A stretch of DNA of 64,000 nucleotides from Bacteroidales bacterium UBA5429 (GTDB lineage: Bacteria; Bacteroidota; Bacteroidia; Bacteroidales; WCHB1-69): contig DIRT01000029.1 in the NCBI GenBank assembly GCA_002427605.1, positions 59,831-123,830 on the forward strand. The letters are read 5' to 3'. Below are positions 52,465-61,635 of the stretch, in pieces. The notes beneath the pieces were generated by a model. It made no database searches. It worked only from the letters and a program-made list of their open reading frames with translations, and was not told the DNA's origin. The stretch's first letter is position 1, and every line of letters starts with the position of its first letter. A program made the position numbers and the translations under genes.

Positions 52465-52920
52465 TCATTCTTTCAATAAAGCATTTATAGTTTTCTCTGA
52501 TTCATTCCAGAGTTCTTGTAAAGTTTTATAACTGGAACTTAAGAGTGTTTTAACTTCCTGAATGGGAACCCACTTTACCTCCGTAATCTGCTCCTCGATT
52601 TGAGGTTTGAGCGAATTGGATTTGGGGGCTCTCATCAGGTACCAGCGTGTTTCCTTTAGGATTTCGCTGTTGTATTCAGTGTAGGTATGATAGGTCGTTG
52701 GTAGCGCGGAATGCAATGTGAGACCGGTTACACCGGTCTCCTCGATTACTTCCCGCATGGCTCCTTTTTTTTCATCTTCACGATAATAGAGCTTTCCTTT
52801 TGGAAAATCCCAACGACCTTTTCTAAAGATCATCAAAACTTCTTTTTCATCATTTAAAACAATCCCACCGGCTGCCTTAATGATCTCTAACTCAACTCCT
52901 TCTTCAAATTCTTCTTTCAT
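52465..52920 (-). CDS. Nudix hydrolase
   Basis: 151 residues with a complete Nudix box (GKLYYREDEKKGAMREVIEETGV, positions of Gx5Ex7REVxEExGV all met) and FPKGK before it. A diphosphate hydrolase of unknown substrate. It follows the M16 protease gene by 12 bp, stop 6 bp before CCGAAAT repeats. Confidence 0.88.
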   Translation of the reverse strand: MKEEFEEGVELEIIKAAGGIVLNDEKEVLMIFRKGRWDFPKGKLYYREDEKKGAMREVIEETGVTGLTLHSALPTTYHTYTEYNSEILKETRWYLMRAPKSNSLKPQIEEQITEVKWVPIQEVKTLLSSSYKTLQELWNESEKTINALLKE

Positions 52921-52932
52921 TGTGTTCCAATA

Positions 52933-55842
52933 TTAATATCCGAAAATATCTTCCAACTTAACTTTCTTTACAGGTCCAAATTGCTTTTCAATCGCATTAA
53001 AATCAAGATCTTTTTCATCTGCAACAATCATATAACGTTTGGGTTTGTTTTTGATATATTGCTCATTGAATTTAACAATATCTTGCAATGTGAAATTCTT
53101 TAATTGCTCATAGATTGCTTTTCTATAATCCTCTTTGATACCCATTTTCCTGGCGGTGCGGAACATACTGAAAATAGCATTTTTAGTAATACGGTTGGTT
53201 TCAATCGATGACATCGCTCCCTCTTTGGCCAAATCAAAAGCAGGCTGAGATTGAGGCATATCGTTGAAAAGTTCATCAAACGCTGTGAAAGCATCGATCA
53301 CTTTATCATTTTGTGTAGCAATATAGCTGAAATTATAATTGTCTTTATTGAGTTCATTGGCAGGAACATATCTCGACTGCGCAGTATAAGCTAAAGATCT
53401 TTTCTCTCTCATCTCCTGGAATACAATAGCGTTCATACTACCTCCAAAATATTGATTATACATGGTGATAATCGGCAGTTCTTTCACATTAAAAGGAGTT
53501 CCGTATGAGTAGGTGTATAAACGAGACTGTTTTGCGTCATACTGAACAAAAAGAACATCATTTTCTTTAATGTTAAGAAGTTTGAATTCTTTTGCTTTTT
53601 CCGGTTTTTTGTATCTCTTTGGGAATAGATAAGTCACTTCAATCTTCTTCTTAAGTTGATCCATTTTTTCAGGTCCATAATAGTAGATTTCCGGCATGTA
53701 ATTGAATGTTTCCTTGATTGTCTCGATTAACTGTGCAGAGGTAAGAGCTTTTAATTGATCAAATGATAATTGATATTTAACCAATTCCGGATCATAAATA
53801 CCGTAGCTCAACATCGCGTAAGTGATTGCACCTTGGTTTGATTTAGCGTCATTTCTACTTTGTATTTGATCAGCAATCATATTTTGTAGTGCCTCTTCAT
53901 CAGCTTTCATATCCTGAAGTAAATGAATGGAAAGTTCCAATGCTTTTTCAAAGTTTTCACTTAATCCGGAGATATTCAAATAGGTGTATTTATCATCGCT
54001 GCTAAAGTAGAAGTTACAAGCTAAATTGTAAAACTCTTCTTTGATTTGTTCAGCACTATATTTTGATGTTCCCAGGTAATCTACATATTTGGAGGCAATA
54101 GGTAACAATAGGTTATTCAATTCACCCACTTCAAATTGGAAACTAATATTAAAAGTTTGATTTTCCATATTTTGAATATAGTAAAGGGGAGCTTTTTTAA
54201 CATCAGAAGTGAGAATAGCTTTGTTGAAATCAACAAATTGAGGCTCTATGGAAGGTACTTTATTGGCTCGAAGTGCCTGGAAAAAGTCTGACTCAGCATC
54301 TCTATTAAGCTCAATCGGAGTAATAGGTGGTTTCGCTACTTTCTCAATATCATCGGGAGTGCCTTGCTTTTTATAAACCAGGAAGTAATTGTTTTTAAAA
54401 TACTTATTTGCAAAATCTACAATATCTTTTTTAGTAATGGTGGAGTATCTATTGATTGATTGGGAGGCTTCGCTCCAGGGAATGTCGTTAACAAATGCAT
54501 TCGACATCATTCTCACTCTGGAACCATTGCTTTCCAACTGTTTCATCTCGCTCAAACGCATGTTGTTAATTGCGGAGATGAGGAGTTTTTCATCAAATTG
54601 ACCCTTTTTCAAGAGCTCCACTTGTGCTAAAATAATGTCGCGAACCTCTTCTAAAGTTTGTCCTTCTTTGGGTTTTCCGTAGAAATAGAGAGATGAGTTA
54701 TCGTCTAGTACGTAAGGATAAGCAGCAACCATATTAGCCAATTGTTTGTGGTTTACATTCAAGTCCAATAAACCGGCTTTCCCGTTATACAATACTTTAG
54801 CAAGCATATTGAGAGTGTAGATCTCTTGAGAGTTGGCAGGTTGGTCAATACGGAATGCCATATACAAAAATTCAGCCTCCAATCCAACTACTGAAGCTTC
54901 AGTTGGAGTAGTAGTTGGTACTTCAGGAACTACTTTAAGCTCAGGTACATCCTTTCTTTTGAGATGTCCAAAGTATTTGTCAACTATCCGAATCGCTTCA
55001 TCATATTCAAAATCTCCGGATAGGATAACAGCCATATTGTTAGGAACATAATATTGATCAAAGAAGTTTCTGATATTCTTCATTGAAGGGTTTTTTAAGT
55101 GTTCCTGAGAACCTAATGTAGTTTGTTGTCCGTAAGGATGGTTAGGGTAGAGTAGTTCCATTAAACGTTCATTTGTTTTTCTGCCATCGTTAGTGAGTGA
55201 CATATTTTTCTCTTCATACACTGTTTCCAGTTCGGTATGGAACAAACGAAGAACGGGAGATGTAAATCTATCTCCCTGAATCATAGCCCAATTTTCCAAT
55301 TGATTGGATGGGATGTTTTCCATATAAACGGTGTAGTCATTTGCTGTTCCTGCATTAGTTCCCTGAGAACCAATAAATTTCATTACTTTATCGTACTCAT
55401 TTGGGATAGCAAGCTTGCTGGCTTCATAGGAAACACTATCTATTTGGTGATAGATTGCCGCTCTTTGATCAGGATCGGTGGTTACACGATATACTTCAAA
55501 AAGGTCTTCAATCTGTTGAATGAGCACTTTTTCTTTTTCCCAATCCTGAGTTCCCAAGCGTGGTGTTCCTTTAAACATCATGTGTTCGAAATAGTGTGCC
55601 AATCCGGTAGTTTCAGCAGGGTCATTCTTACTTCCCACTTTAACAGAAACATAACATTGGATACGAGGCGCATCTTTATAAGGTGATAAATAGACTTTCA
55701 GTCCATTAGGCAGAGTGTAGATTCTTACATTGAATGGATCATTGGGTACAGTTTCATATTTATAAATCGGTCTCTGTGCCTGAGCTATTCCAAGCGTTAA
55801 AAGAGCAATTAAAAACAGGAAACTTTTTTTTAAATGTTTCAT
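52933..55842 (-). CDS. M16-family zinc protease, two-domain
   Basis: 969 residues with a signal peptide (IALLTLGIAQAQ). The inverse zinc motif HYFEH (residues 83-87) with downstream Glu in ELETVYEEKNMSL is complete in the first M16 module; the second module (about 560-930) lacks HxxEH and resembles the C-terminal half, with MREKRSLAYTAQSRYVP. Probably periplasmic or surface-exposed, degrading peptides. Co-transcribed with the Nudix gene. Confidence 0.9.
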   Translation of the reverse strand: MKHLKKSFLFLIALLTLGIAQAQRPIYKYETVPNDPFNVRIYTLPNGLKVYLSPYKDAPRIQCYVSVKVGSKNDPAETTGLAHYFEHMMFKGTPRLGTQDWEKEKVLIQQIEDLFEVYRVTTDPDQRAAIYHQIDSVSYEASKLAIPNEYDKVMKFIGSQGTNAGTANDYTVYMENIPSNQLENWAMIQGDRFTSPVLRLFHTELETVYEEKNMSLTNDGRKTNERLMELLYPNHPYGQQTTLGSQEHLKNPSMKNIRNFFDQYYVPNNMAVILSGDFEYDEAIRIVDKYFGHLKRKDVPELKVVPEVPTTTPTEASVVGLEAEFLYMAFRIDQPANSQEIYTLNMLAKVLYNGKAGLLDLNVNHKQLANMVAAYPYVLDDNSSLYFYGKPKEGQTLEEVRDIILAQVELLKKGQFDEKLLISAINNMRLSEMKQLESNGSRVRMMSNAFVNDIPWSEASQSINRYSTITKKDIVDFANKYFKNNYFLVYKKQGTPDDIEKVAKPPITPIELNRDAESDFFQALRANKVPSIEPQFVDFNKAILTSDVKKAPLYYIQNMENQTFNISFQFEVGELNNLLLPIASKYVDYLGTSKYSAEQIKEEFYNLACNFYFSSDDKYTYLNISGLSENFEKALELSIHLLQDMKADEEALQNMIADQIQSRNDAKSNQGAITYAMLSYGIYDPELVKYQLSFDQLKALTSAQLIETIKETFNYMPEIYYYGPEKMDQLKKKIEVTYLFPKRYKKPEKAKEFKLLNIKENDVLFVQYDAKQSRLYTYSYGTPFNVKELPIITMYNQYFGGSMNAIVFQEMREKRSLAYTAQSRYVPANELNKDNYNFSYIATQNDKVIDAFTAFDELFNDMPQSQPAFDLAKEGAMSSIETNRITKNAIFSMFRTARKMGIKEDYRKAIYEQLKNFTLQDIVKFNEQYIKNKPKRYMIVADEKDLDFNAIEKQFGPVKKVKLEDIFGY

Positions 55843-55881
55843 TTTTATAAGTTTTTAGTTAATATTTAATTAATTTATATG

Positions 55882-56538
55882 TTATTCACAATCTTCATCA
55901 AATTGATTTAAAATTTCTTCCAGATTCTTAAGATGTTTACTATAAAATTGTTTGACCCAAAGTGCTACGAAAAGGATGGCGAGCAATGTGAAAAGCACGA
56001 CGCAACCGAGAGCTATAAAATAAACGTAGTTCTCAGGGGTAAAGCTGCCGGGGAGATCCATCAGACATTGGAAGATAAGTTCTGATTTTCCCTTAGACAA
56101 GATAATAAAAAGTAGAATAAAAGTGTAGGGGATAAGGACATAGTTTACTGTTTTATAAATCCGAATCATATTTTTTAATTCATAGTATATTTTGGATACA
56201 GAGCGGTAACTATTATATTGAATTCCGGCACTTTTCTTGTAGTAGGAGTAAAAATTGATATAGCTTGGGAGCGTACTTACTACCATTAAAAAGAGCACAA
56301 CATAATAGATTAACTCAGAGATTCCCGATATTTGGTACACTTTTAAAAAGGGAACAATAATTAAAAATAGAATCGCCACCACGATAACATGGAGTTCAGT
56401 CATCACATTTCTCCGAATCTTTTCAATAGGATTTTTAGCTTTTTTCAAGCAAGACAAATCTTCCGGTATAGGAATTGTCGGATCTTGTTGATTCCACTCT
56501 TTCTGAATCTCTTCTAAATTAAATTTTCCTTTACTCAT
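55882..56538 (-). CDS. Membrane protein, probable partner of the ECF sigma factor
   Basis: ATG at 56538 overlaps the sigma-factor stop by 8 bp (a longer frame opens at 56556); 218 residues. A soluble N-terminus (NLEEIQKEWNQQDPTIPIPEDL) and four transmembrane helices at about 50-70, 78-105, 130-150 and 175-200. Gene order and overlap suggest an anti-sigma function, but no known anti-sigma domain is recognised. Confidence 0.65.
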   Translation of the reverse strand: MSKGKFNLEEIQKEWNQQDPTIPIPEDLSCLKKAKNPIEKIRRNVMTELHVIVVAILFLIIVPFLKVYQISGISELIYYVVLFLMVVSTLPSYINFYSYYKKSAGIQYNSYRSVSKIYYELKNMIRIYKTVNYVLIPYTFILLFIILSKGKSELIFQCLMDLPGSFTPENYVYFIALGCVVLFTLLAILFVALWVKQFYSKHLKNLEEILNQFDEDCE

Positions 56539-57037
56539 AGCCTTTCTGAATGACAATCTTTTGTAATTTACTAATCGTACGATTTAATTTTACTCTGGCA
56601 TTTCCTTCGGAAATTCCCAGGTTTGCTGCAATCTCTCTGTGTGGTAATCCTTCCAGATAAAGAAAAACCAACGCTTTCTCCACCTTGTTGAGCTCTTGTA
56701 CTGCCTTGTAAAAGTAATTCAGTTGATTTTCCTTTTCCAAAGCATCAGAACCATCACTTTTTACCTCGTATGCTTCCTCATTTAATTGAGTTTCTACTTG
56801 CGCTTTTCGATTCCCTTTTTTAAATTGTGTCAATACGGTGTTTAACGCAACACGATACATCCACGTTGAGAATTTGCTCTTCCCTTCAAAACTCTGATAT
56901 GAACTCCATAACTGATACACAATCTCCTGACGAAGCTCTTCCTGCTCCTCTTCGTTATCTTCATACATCCTGGAAATTTTATACAAAATTCCTTTGTGTT
57001 GTTCCAGCAATGTTAAAAACTCTTTCTCTTTATTCAT
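56531..57037 (-). CDS. ECF-type RNA polymerase sigma factor
   Basis: 168 residues. Region 2 (ILYKISRMYEDNEEEQEELRQEIVYQLWSSYQSFEGKSKFSTWMYRVALNT) and region 4 (EKALVFLYLEGLPHREIAANLGISEGNARVKLNRTISKLQK) are clear; no region 3. Likely controlled by the downstream membrane protein. The gap 57038-57212 has no clear promoter. Confidence 0.88.
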   Translation of the reverse strand: MNKEKEFLTLLEQHKGILYKISRMYEDNEEEQEELRQEIVYQLWSSYQSFEGKSKFSTWMYRVALNTVLTQFKKGNRKAQVETQLNEEAYEVKSDGSDALEKENQLNYFYKAVQELNKVEKALVFLYLEGLPHREIAANLGISEGNARVKLNRTISKLQKIVIQKGYE

Positions 57038-57212
57038 CGAAGCAACGTACAGGCGTGAAACATGGAGCTCAAATGAGTTATATCAGGGTAGTTATCAATG
57101 TGAATAGAGAGATTAATATTGCAATAATTGAAATCATACTTTTTCTTTTTCATTAAATAAGTAAAATTTAAAGCAAAATGTTACAATATAATTACAATAT
57201 AAATCTAAATGA

Positions 57213-57419
57213 CTACTTTTTAATCAGTTCACGAGCTCTTTCCAAATCTTTTTCGTCAACTAAAATTTGAACATCTCCCGGTTCACCGGTATTGGATGGG
57301 AAAATAGTTGCACTACTCTCACCGGTAATAAAAGATTCTATTCCGGCATTATCCAGAACTCCTTTTAAAATATTGGCTTCAATGGCATCTTTGCAGTGAA
57401 TTAAAACAACAGGTTCCAT
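57213..57419 (-). CDS. DUF2007-type small protein
   Basis: 68 residues: VVLIHCKDAIEANILKGVLDNAGIESFITGE... VQILVDEKDLERARELI, a ferredoxin-like alpha-beta pattern of the DUF2007/putative signal-transducing family. Function unknown. Promoter 63 bp upstream. Confidence 0.75.
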   Translation of the reverse strand: MEPVVLIHCKDAIEANILKGVLDNAGIESFITGESSATIFPSNTGEPGDVQILVDEKDLERARELIKK

Positions 57420-57481
57420 GGTTCTTAGTATTTATAATCCATAAACAGTATATAGTATTTTACTATCACGGTTTACATCTG

Positions 57482-57489
57482 CAAATATA
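57482..57489 (-). promoter_or_regulatory. -7 box of the DUF2007 gene
   Basis: Minus-strand TATATTTG, 62 bp before the ATG at 57419. Confidence 0.4.
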
Positions 57490-57564
57490 ACGAAATTTTA
57501 AGAAAAAAAGTCAAATTAATGGGATTTTTTTTATTTTTTTCTTTATTTTGAAATAGAAAAAAAA

Positions 57565-57612
57565 GGGGGGCAGGATTTGAGGTGTCTCTTTTGATATTCC
57601 ATCACCCCACTC
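57565..57612 (+). repeat. GGGGGGCAG core element, copy 11 (+)
   Basis: GGGGGGCAG, 31 nt, CCCCACTC; arm TATTTTGAAATAGAAAAAAA (type C). No facing minus copy in the window. Confidence 0.85.
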
Positions 57613-57754
57613 TGGAAAGGGCAGGGACAAGCCCTGCCCATACAACCATATTCATTGTTATTTTTGATTATTCCCCTCCTTTGGAGGGGCTAGGGGAGGT
57701 CTAATTCGTAATTCGTAATTGAATTTCGCCTTTCGACTTTCGACTTTCGCCTTT

Positions 57755-58774
57755 TTATTGTTTATTTGCGATAATGTTTTCCCAATTGTTAATCAAGTCC
57801 ACAATGCGGTTAGAGTACCCACTTTCATTGTCGTACCAGGCTAAAATTTGAATAAACCGATTGCCGAGCACACGGGTTGAAAGGGCGTCAAAAATGGCTG
57901 AGTGCCTATTTCCTTTAATATCGCTACTTACAATGGGGTCTTCAGTATACTCCAAATAAGGTTTTAAACTTCCCTCAGAAGCCTCTTTAAATGCCTGATT
58001 AATCGATTCTACAGTGCAATCCGATTGCAGAATGGCTGTTAACTCAACAAAGGAGCAATCAGAAACCGGAACACGGGTTGCAAAACCATCAAAACGTCCG
58101 TTTAAATCGGGAATAATCTGCTGAATTGCCCTGATGGCACTGGTTGTTGTCGGGATAATATTGTCCACAATCCCACGCGCCCTGCGAAAATCAGGGTGAT
58201 AGCCATCCTGAATGTTTTGATTGTTGGTCATGGGGTGAACTGTGTTCATAAATGCTTTTTCGACACCAAATTTTTGCAACAAAGTTGTTAAAACAACTCC
58301 AACACAGTTCGTTGTACAAGAAGCATTGGATATCAGATGATCGCTCTCCTCCAATATATGCTCGTTACATCCTAATACTATCATTTTATTGATAGAAGAA
58401 TCTAAGGGGGGAGCACTTAATGTCACCCTCCTAACATTGCCTCTATAGTGGCGCTCCAACAATTCACGTGTGCGGTACTTTCCACTGGATTCAACCACCC
58501 ACTCAACTCCACTGGTCTCCCAAGGGATTACAAAATTGTTCATCTCATTGGTAACCAATATTTTATTTCCTTCGACATAAACATATTGATCATCATGCGT
58601 GATCTCTTTTCTGAAAATACCATGAATGGAGTCATATTTCAGCAGATGGGCAATCATTTGCGGAGTCATCTTGTCATTGATATGAACCAACTTCAGATTT
58701 CCATTGCTCAATAGTAAACGGGCTACATATTTTCCGATTCTTCCAAATCCGTTTATTCCAATTTTTGTTGCCAT
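57755..58774 (-). CDS. Glyceraldehyde-3-phosphate dehydrogenase family enzyme (divergent)
   Basis: 339 residues. NAD-binding INGFGRIGKYVARL and LKYDSIHG, active site ASCTTNC (Cys153) and catalytic His180 (TVHPMTNNQ) are present, with C-terminal WYDNESGYSNRIVDLI. Two positions differ from canonical GapA: the P-site SSTG is TTTS (G to S), and the NAD-loop after Asp33 is INDKMT, not INDLTD. It may be a second GAPDH paralog or use a different phosphorylated aldehyde. A further GAPDH is expected elsewhere. Confidence 0.8.
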   Translation of the reverse strand: MATKIGINGFGRIGKYVARLLLSNGNLKLVHINDKMTPQMIAHLLKYDSIHGIFRKEITHDDQYVYVEGNKILVTNEMNNFVIPWETSGVEWVVESSGKYRTRELLERHYRGNVRRVTLSAPPLDSSINKMIVLGCNEHILEESDHLISNASCTTNCVGVVLTTLLQKFGVEKAFMNTVHPMTNNQNIQDGYHPDFRRARGIVDNIIPTTTSAIRAIQQIIPDLNGRFDGFATRVPVSDCSFVELTAILQSDCTVESINQAFKEASEGSLKPYLEYTEDPIVSSDIKGNRHSAIFDALSTRVLGNRFIQILAWYDNESGYSNRIVDLINNWENIIANKQ

Positions 58775-58815
58775 TTCGGTTTTTTGCTAAGTTTGATTAT
58801 AGAAAGTAATAGAGG

Positions 58816-59298
58816 TTAAGGCATTAGTTTTTCGAGGATTGGATCAATCTCTTCAGGCTTTACTTTAGGAATAAAACGCTCCATTGGTTTGCCATCCCGA
58901 TCAATTAAAAACTTGGTAAAATTCCAGGTGATACGCTCTCCGGTTTCTCCGGGTAACTCTTTTTTTAGGTATTGAAAGAGCGGATGAGCCTCTTTGCTAT
59001 TCACTTTTACTTTCGAAAACATAGGGAAAGTAACACCATATTTAACAACAACACCGTCAGCGATAGATTGTTCATCGCCCGGTTCTTGTCCGCCAAACTG
59101 ATTACAAGGGAATCCCAAAATAACCAACCCACGATCTTTATATTTTTCGTACAGGCTTTGTAATCCTGCATATTGTTTAGTATGTCCGCATTTACTGGCT
59201 GTATTCACAACCAAAACATATTTCCCTTTATAGCGATCAAAAGTGATCTCTTCACCATTCAGTGCTATAGCACTCATTTGATAAAATGTAGCTTCCAT
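58816..59298 (-). CDS. Glutathione peroxidase-family thiol peroxidase
   Basis: 160 residues. VNTASKCGHTKQY with Cys37 in place of selenocysteine, LVILGFPCNQFGGQEPG and WNFTKFLIDRDG define the family. The non-Sec bacterial enzymes usually use thioredoxin. Follows folD by 13 bp; cytoplasmic (no signal). Confidence 0.93.
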   Translation of the reverse strand: MEATFYQMSAIALNGEEITFDRYKGKYVLVVNTASKCGHTKQYAGLQSLYEKYKDRGLVILGFPCNQFGGQEPGDEQSIADGVVVKYGVTFPMFSKVKVNSKEAHPLFQYLKKELPGETGERITWNFTKFLIDRDGKPMERFIPKVKPEEIDPILEKLMP

Positions 59299-59311
59299 AG
59301 TTTAATCTATT

Positions 59312-60265
59312 TTATTCAGGACAATCGCAGTGTGGATCGGAAATACAGTCACAGCCGGTTTCAGCCATGGGGTAGGAGCGATCCTCAAAAATTTTATAAG
59401 CTCTTAAAGTGTTGAGTAGCAAGCAACTCATGGTTACAGAGCCTACTCCTCCCGGAACGGGGGTAATGGCAGAAGTAAGCGGTGCCACCTCATTATAATT
59501 CACATCACCGCAGATACGATATCCTTTGGTTGTTGTTTCATCTTTCACCCGGTGGATTCCCACATCAATCACTACAGCACCCTCTTTAACATACTCTTTT
59601 CCAATCATTTCAGGTTTTCCCATAGCAACCAATAAAATATCCGCTTCACGAGCGATTTCAGGTAAATTCTGCGTTTTGCTGTGTGCCAGGGTGACAGTAG
59701 CGTTGGCATCATCTTTGTTTTGAGCTAATAACAATGCTAACGGTTTTCCCACAATATTACTTCTTCCGATTACTACTGCTTTTTTTCCAACAGTGTCAAT
59801 GTTGGAACGTTTAATGATCTCCATACAAGCCATGGGGGTTGCAGGAGAAAAGTTGTTTGTACCCAATACCAGATTGCCTATATTAATCGGATTAAAACAA
59901 TCTATATCTTTTTCAGGATCAACACGTTGTGCTACTTCTTCAGTAGAAATATGTTTAGGTAACGGCAGTTGGATAATATAGCCATCCACTTCCGAATCTT
60001 GATTTAAGAAGTCAATAGATTCAAATAACTCCTCTTGAGTGATTGTGGAAGGGTAGTGGTATACTGAAGAGGTAATTCCCACCTCTTGTGATTTTTTCTG
60101 TATGCTTTCAACATACGTTTTTGATGCGCCATCATCACCTACAAAAATGACAGCTAAATGGGGTGCCCTTTTTCCCGCATCAATCAGTTTTTCAACTTTT
60201 TCAGCTATCTCTTTGTAGATATCTTTGGCGATCTGTTTTCCATCTAAAATTTGTGGTTTACTCAT
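59312..60265 (-). CDS. folD: Bifunctional methylenetetrahydrofolate dehydrogenase/cyclohydrolase
   Basis: 317 residues. DGASKTYVESIQKKSQEVGI, YIIQLPLPKHI (catalytic-loop region), NPINIGNLVLG, AVVIGRSNIVGKPLALLL and TPVPGGVGSVTMSCLL are all present. Interconverts 5,10-methylene- and 10-formyl-THF. The C-terminus ends in an unusual Cys/Asp-rich tail (ETGCDCISDPHCDCPE) with four Cys, not seen in ordinary FolD as I know it. Confidence 0.93.
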   Translation of the reverse strand: MSKPQILDGKQIAKDIYKEIAEKVEKLIDAGKRAPHLAVIFVGDDGASKTYVESIQKKSQEVGITSSVYHYPSTITQEELFESIDFLNQDSEVDGYIIQLPLPKHISTEEVAQRVDPEKDIDCFNPINIGNLVLGTNNFSPATPMACMEIIKRSNIDTVGKKAVVIGRSNIVGKPLALLLAQNKDDANATVTLAHSKTQNLPEIAREADILLVAMGKPEMIGKEYVKEGAVVIDVGIHRVKDETTTKGYRICGDVNYNEVAPLTSAITPVPGGVGSVTMSCLLLNTLRAYKIFEDRSYPMAETGCDCISDPHCDCPE

Positions 60266-60285
60266 TTTGTTTTCGTTTAGTTGTT

Positions 60286-61620
60286 TTATCTTTTACCGTG
60301 AGAGGACAAGGCTTGCATCAGGTGTTTTGCTTTTCCGCTATTCACCATTTTCATCATTTTGCGCATATCCTCATATTGTTTGATTAATCTGTTTACTTCC
60401 TGAACATTGGTTCCACTTCCCTCAGCAATTCTCTTTTTTCTGCTGTTGTTAAGAATTTCGGGTTGTGATCGTTCCTGAGGAGTCATAGAAAGAATAATCG
60501 CTTCCACACCTTTAAAGGCATCATCATCAATGTCAACATCTCTGATCATTTTTCCCATTCCCGGAATCATGCTCATCATATCTTTCAAATTGCCCATTTT
60601 CTTGATTTGTGCAATCTGAGCAAGGAAATCGTTGAAGTCAAATTGGTTTTTAGCCAATTTCTTTTGCAACTTCATCGCTTCCTCTTCATCGAACTGTTCT
60701 TGCGCTTTTTCAACGAAAGAACGGATATCACCCATGCCCAGGATTCGTTCTGCTAAACGATCAGGGTGGAAAACATCCAGCGCATCCATTTTTTCTCCAA
60801 CACCAATAAATTTAATCGGTTTATTCACAACCGCTTTAATGGAGATGGCAGCTCCACCTCGGGTATCTCCATCCATTTTGGTTAGGATTACCCCGTCAAA
60901 GTCCAATATGTCGTTAAAAGCTTTGGCTGTGTTCACGGCATCCTGACCGGTCATTGCGTCTACAACAAAAAGGGTCTCATGTGGATTGACCGCTTTTTTG
61001 ATGTTGCCGATCTCATCCATCATCATCTGGTCAATAGCCAAACGTCCGGCAGTATCGATGATCACCACATTGTGTCCCCAATCTTTCGCATGTTTAATCG
61101 CCTTTTTAGCAATATCTACCGGATTTTTATTTCCTTCTTCAGTATAAACATCCACCTCAATTTGTTCTCCCAATAATTTTAATTGGTCAATAGCAGCAGG
61201 TCTATACACGTCACAAGCTACTAAAAGAGGTTTTGTATTACGTTTAGTTTTGAGTAACCGCGCCAATTTGGCAGCATGAGTCGTTTTTCCGGATCCTTGT
61301 AAACCGGACATTAAAATAATGGAAGGATTGGCTTTGATATTGATATCTTCAGCTGTTTTACCCATTAATTCAATCAGTTCGTCATAGGTGATTTTAATCA
61401 GTAACTGACTGGGTGACACGGCTTTCAATACATTTTGACCCAATGCTTTGTTCTTCACATTATCTGTGAACTCCTTCGCAATTTTATAGTTGACATCCGC
61501 ATCCAGAAGTGCTTTACGTACTTCCTTCATCGTTTCAGCCACATTAATCTCGGTAATGTAACCCTGTCCTTTTAATATTTTAAACGCTCTTTCTAGCTTG
61601 TTACTTAAATTTTCAAACAT
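60286..61620 (-). CDS. ffh: Signal recognition particle protein Ffh
   Basis: 444 residues. N domain, GTPase G domain (GLQGSGKTTHAAKLA, DTAGR, TKMDGDTRGGAA) and Met-rich M domain (MKLQKKL, MMSMIPGMGK). It binds SRP RNA and delivers nascent membrane proteins to FtsY. The SRP RNA gene was not found nearby. Lies 15 bp after thrS. Confidence 0.96.
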   Translation of the reverse strand: MFENLSNKLERAFKILKGQGYITEINVAETMKEVRKALLDADVNYKIAKEFTDNVKNKALGQNVLKAVSPSQLLIKITYDELIELMGKTAEDINIKANPSIILMSGLQGSGKTTHAAKLARLLKTKRNTKPLLVACDVYRPAAIDQLKLLGEQIEVDVYTEEGNKNPVDIAKKAIKHAKDWGHNVVIIDTAGRLAIDQMMMDEIGNIKKAVNPHETLFVVDAMTGQDAVNTAKAFNDILDFDGVILTKMDGDTRGGAAISIKAVVNKPIKFIGVGEKMDALDVFHPDRLAERILGMGDIRSFVEKAQEQFDEEEAMKLQKKLAKNQFDFNDFLAQIAQIKKMGNLKDMMSMIPGMGKMIRDVDIDDDAFKGVEAIILSMTPQERSQPEILNNSRKKRIAEGSGTNVQEVNRLIKQYEDMRKMMKMVNSGKAKHLMQALSSHGKR

Positions 61621-61635
61621 AATCTAATCTCCTTA

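Larger units (their letters stand above)
57420..57754. repeat. Intergenic region with core copy 11 and palindromes
   Basis: Promoter of the DUF2007 gene, core copy 11, GGGCAGGGACAAGCCCTGCCC (57620-57640), AATTCGT units (57702-57721) and GACTTTCG/GCCTTTCG units (57726-57753) reaching the stop of the GAPDH-family gene. Confidence 0.7.
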
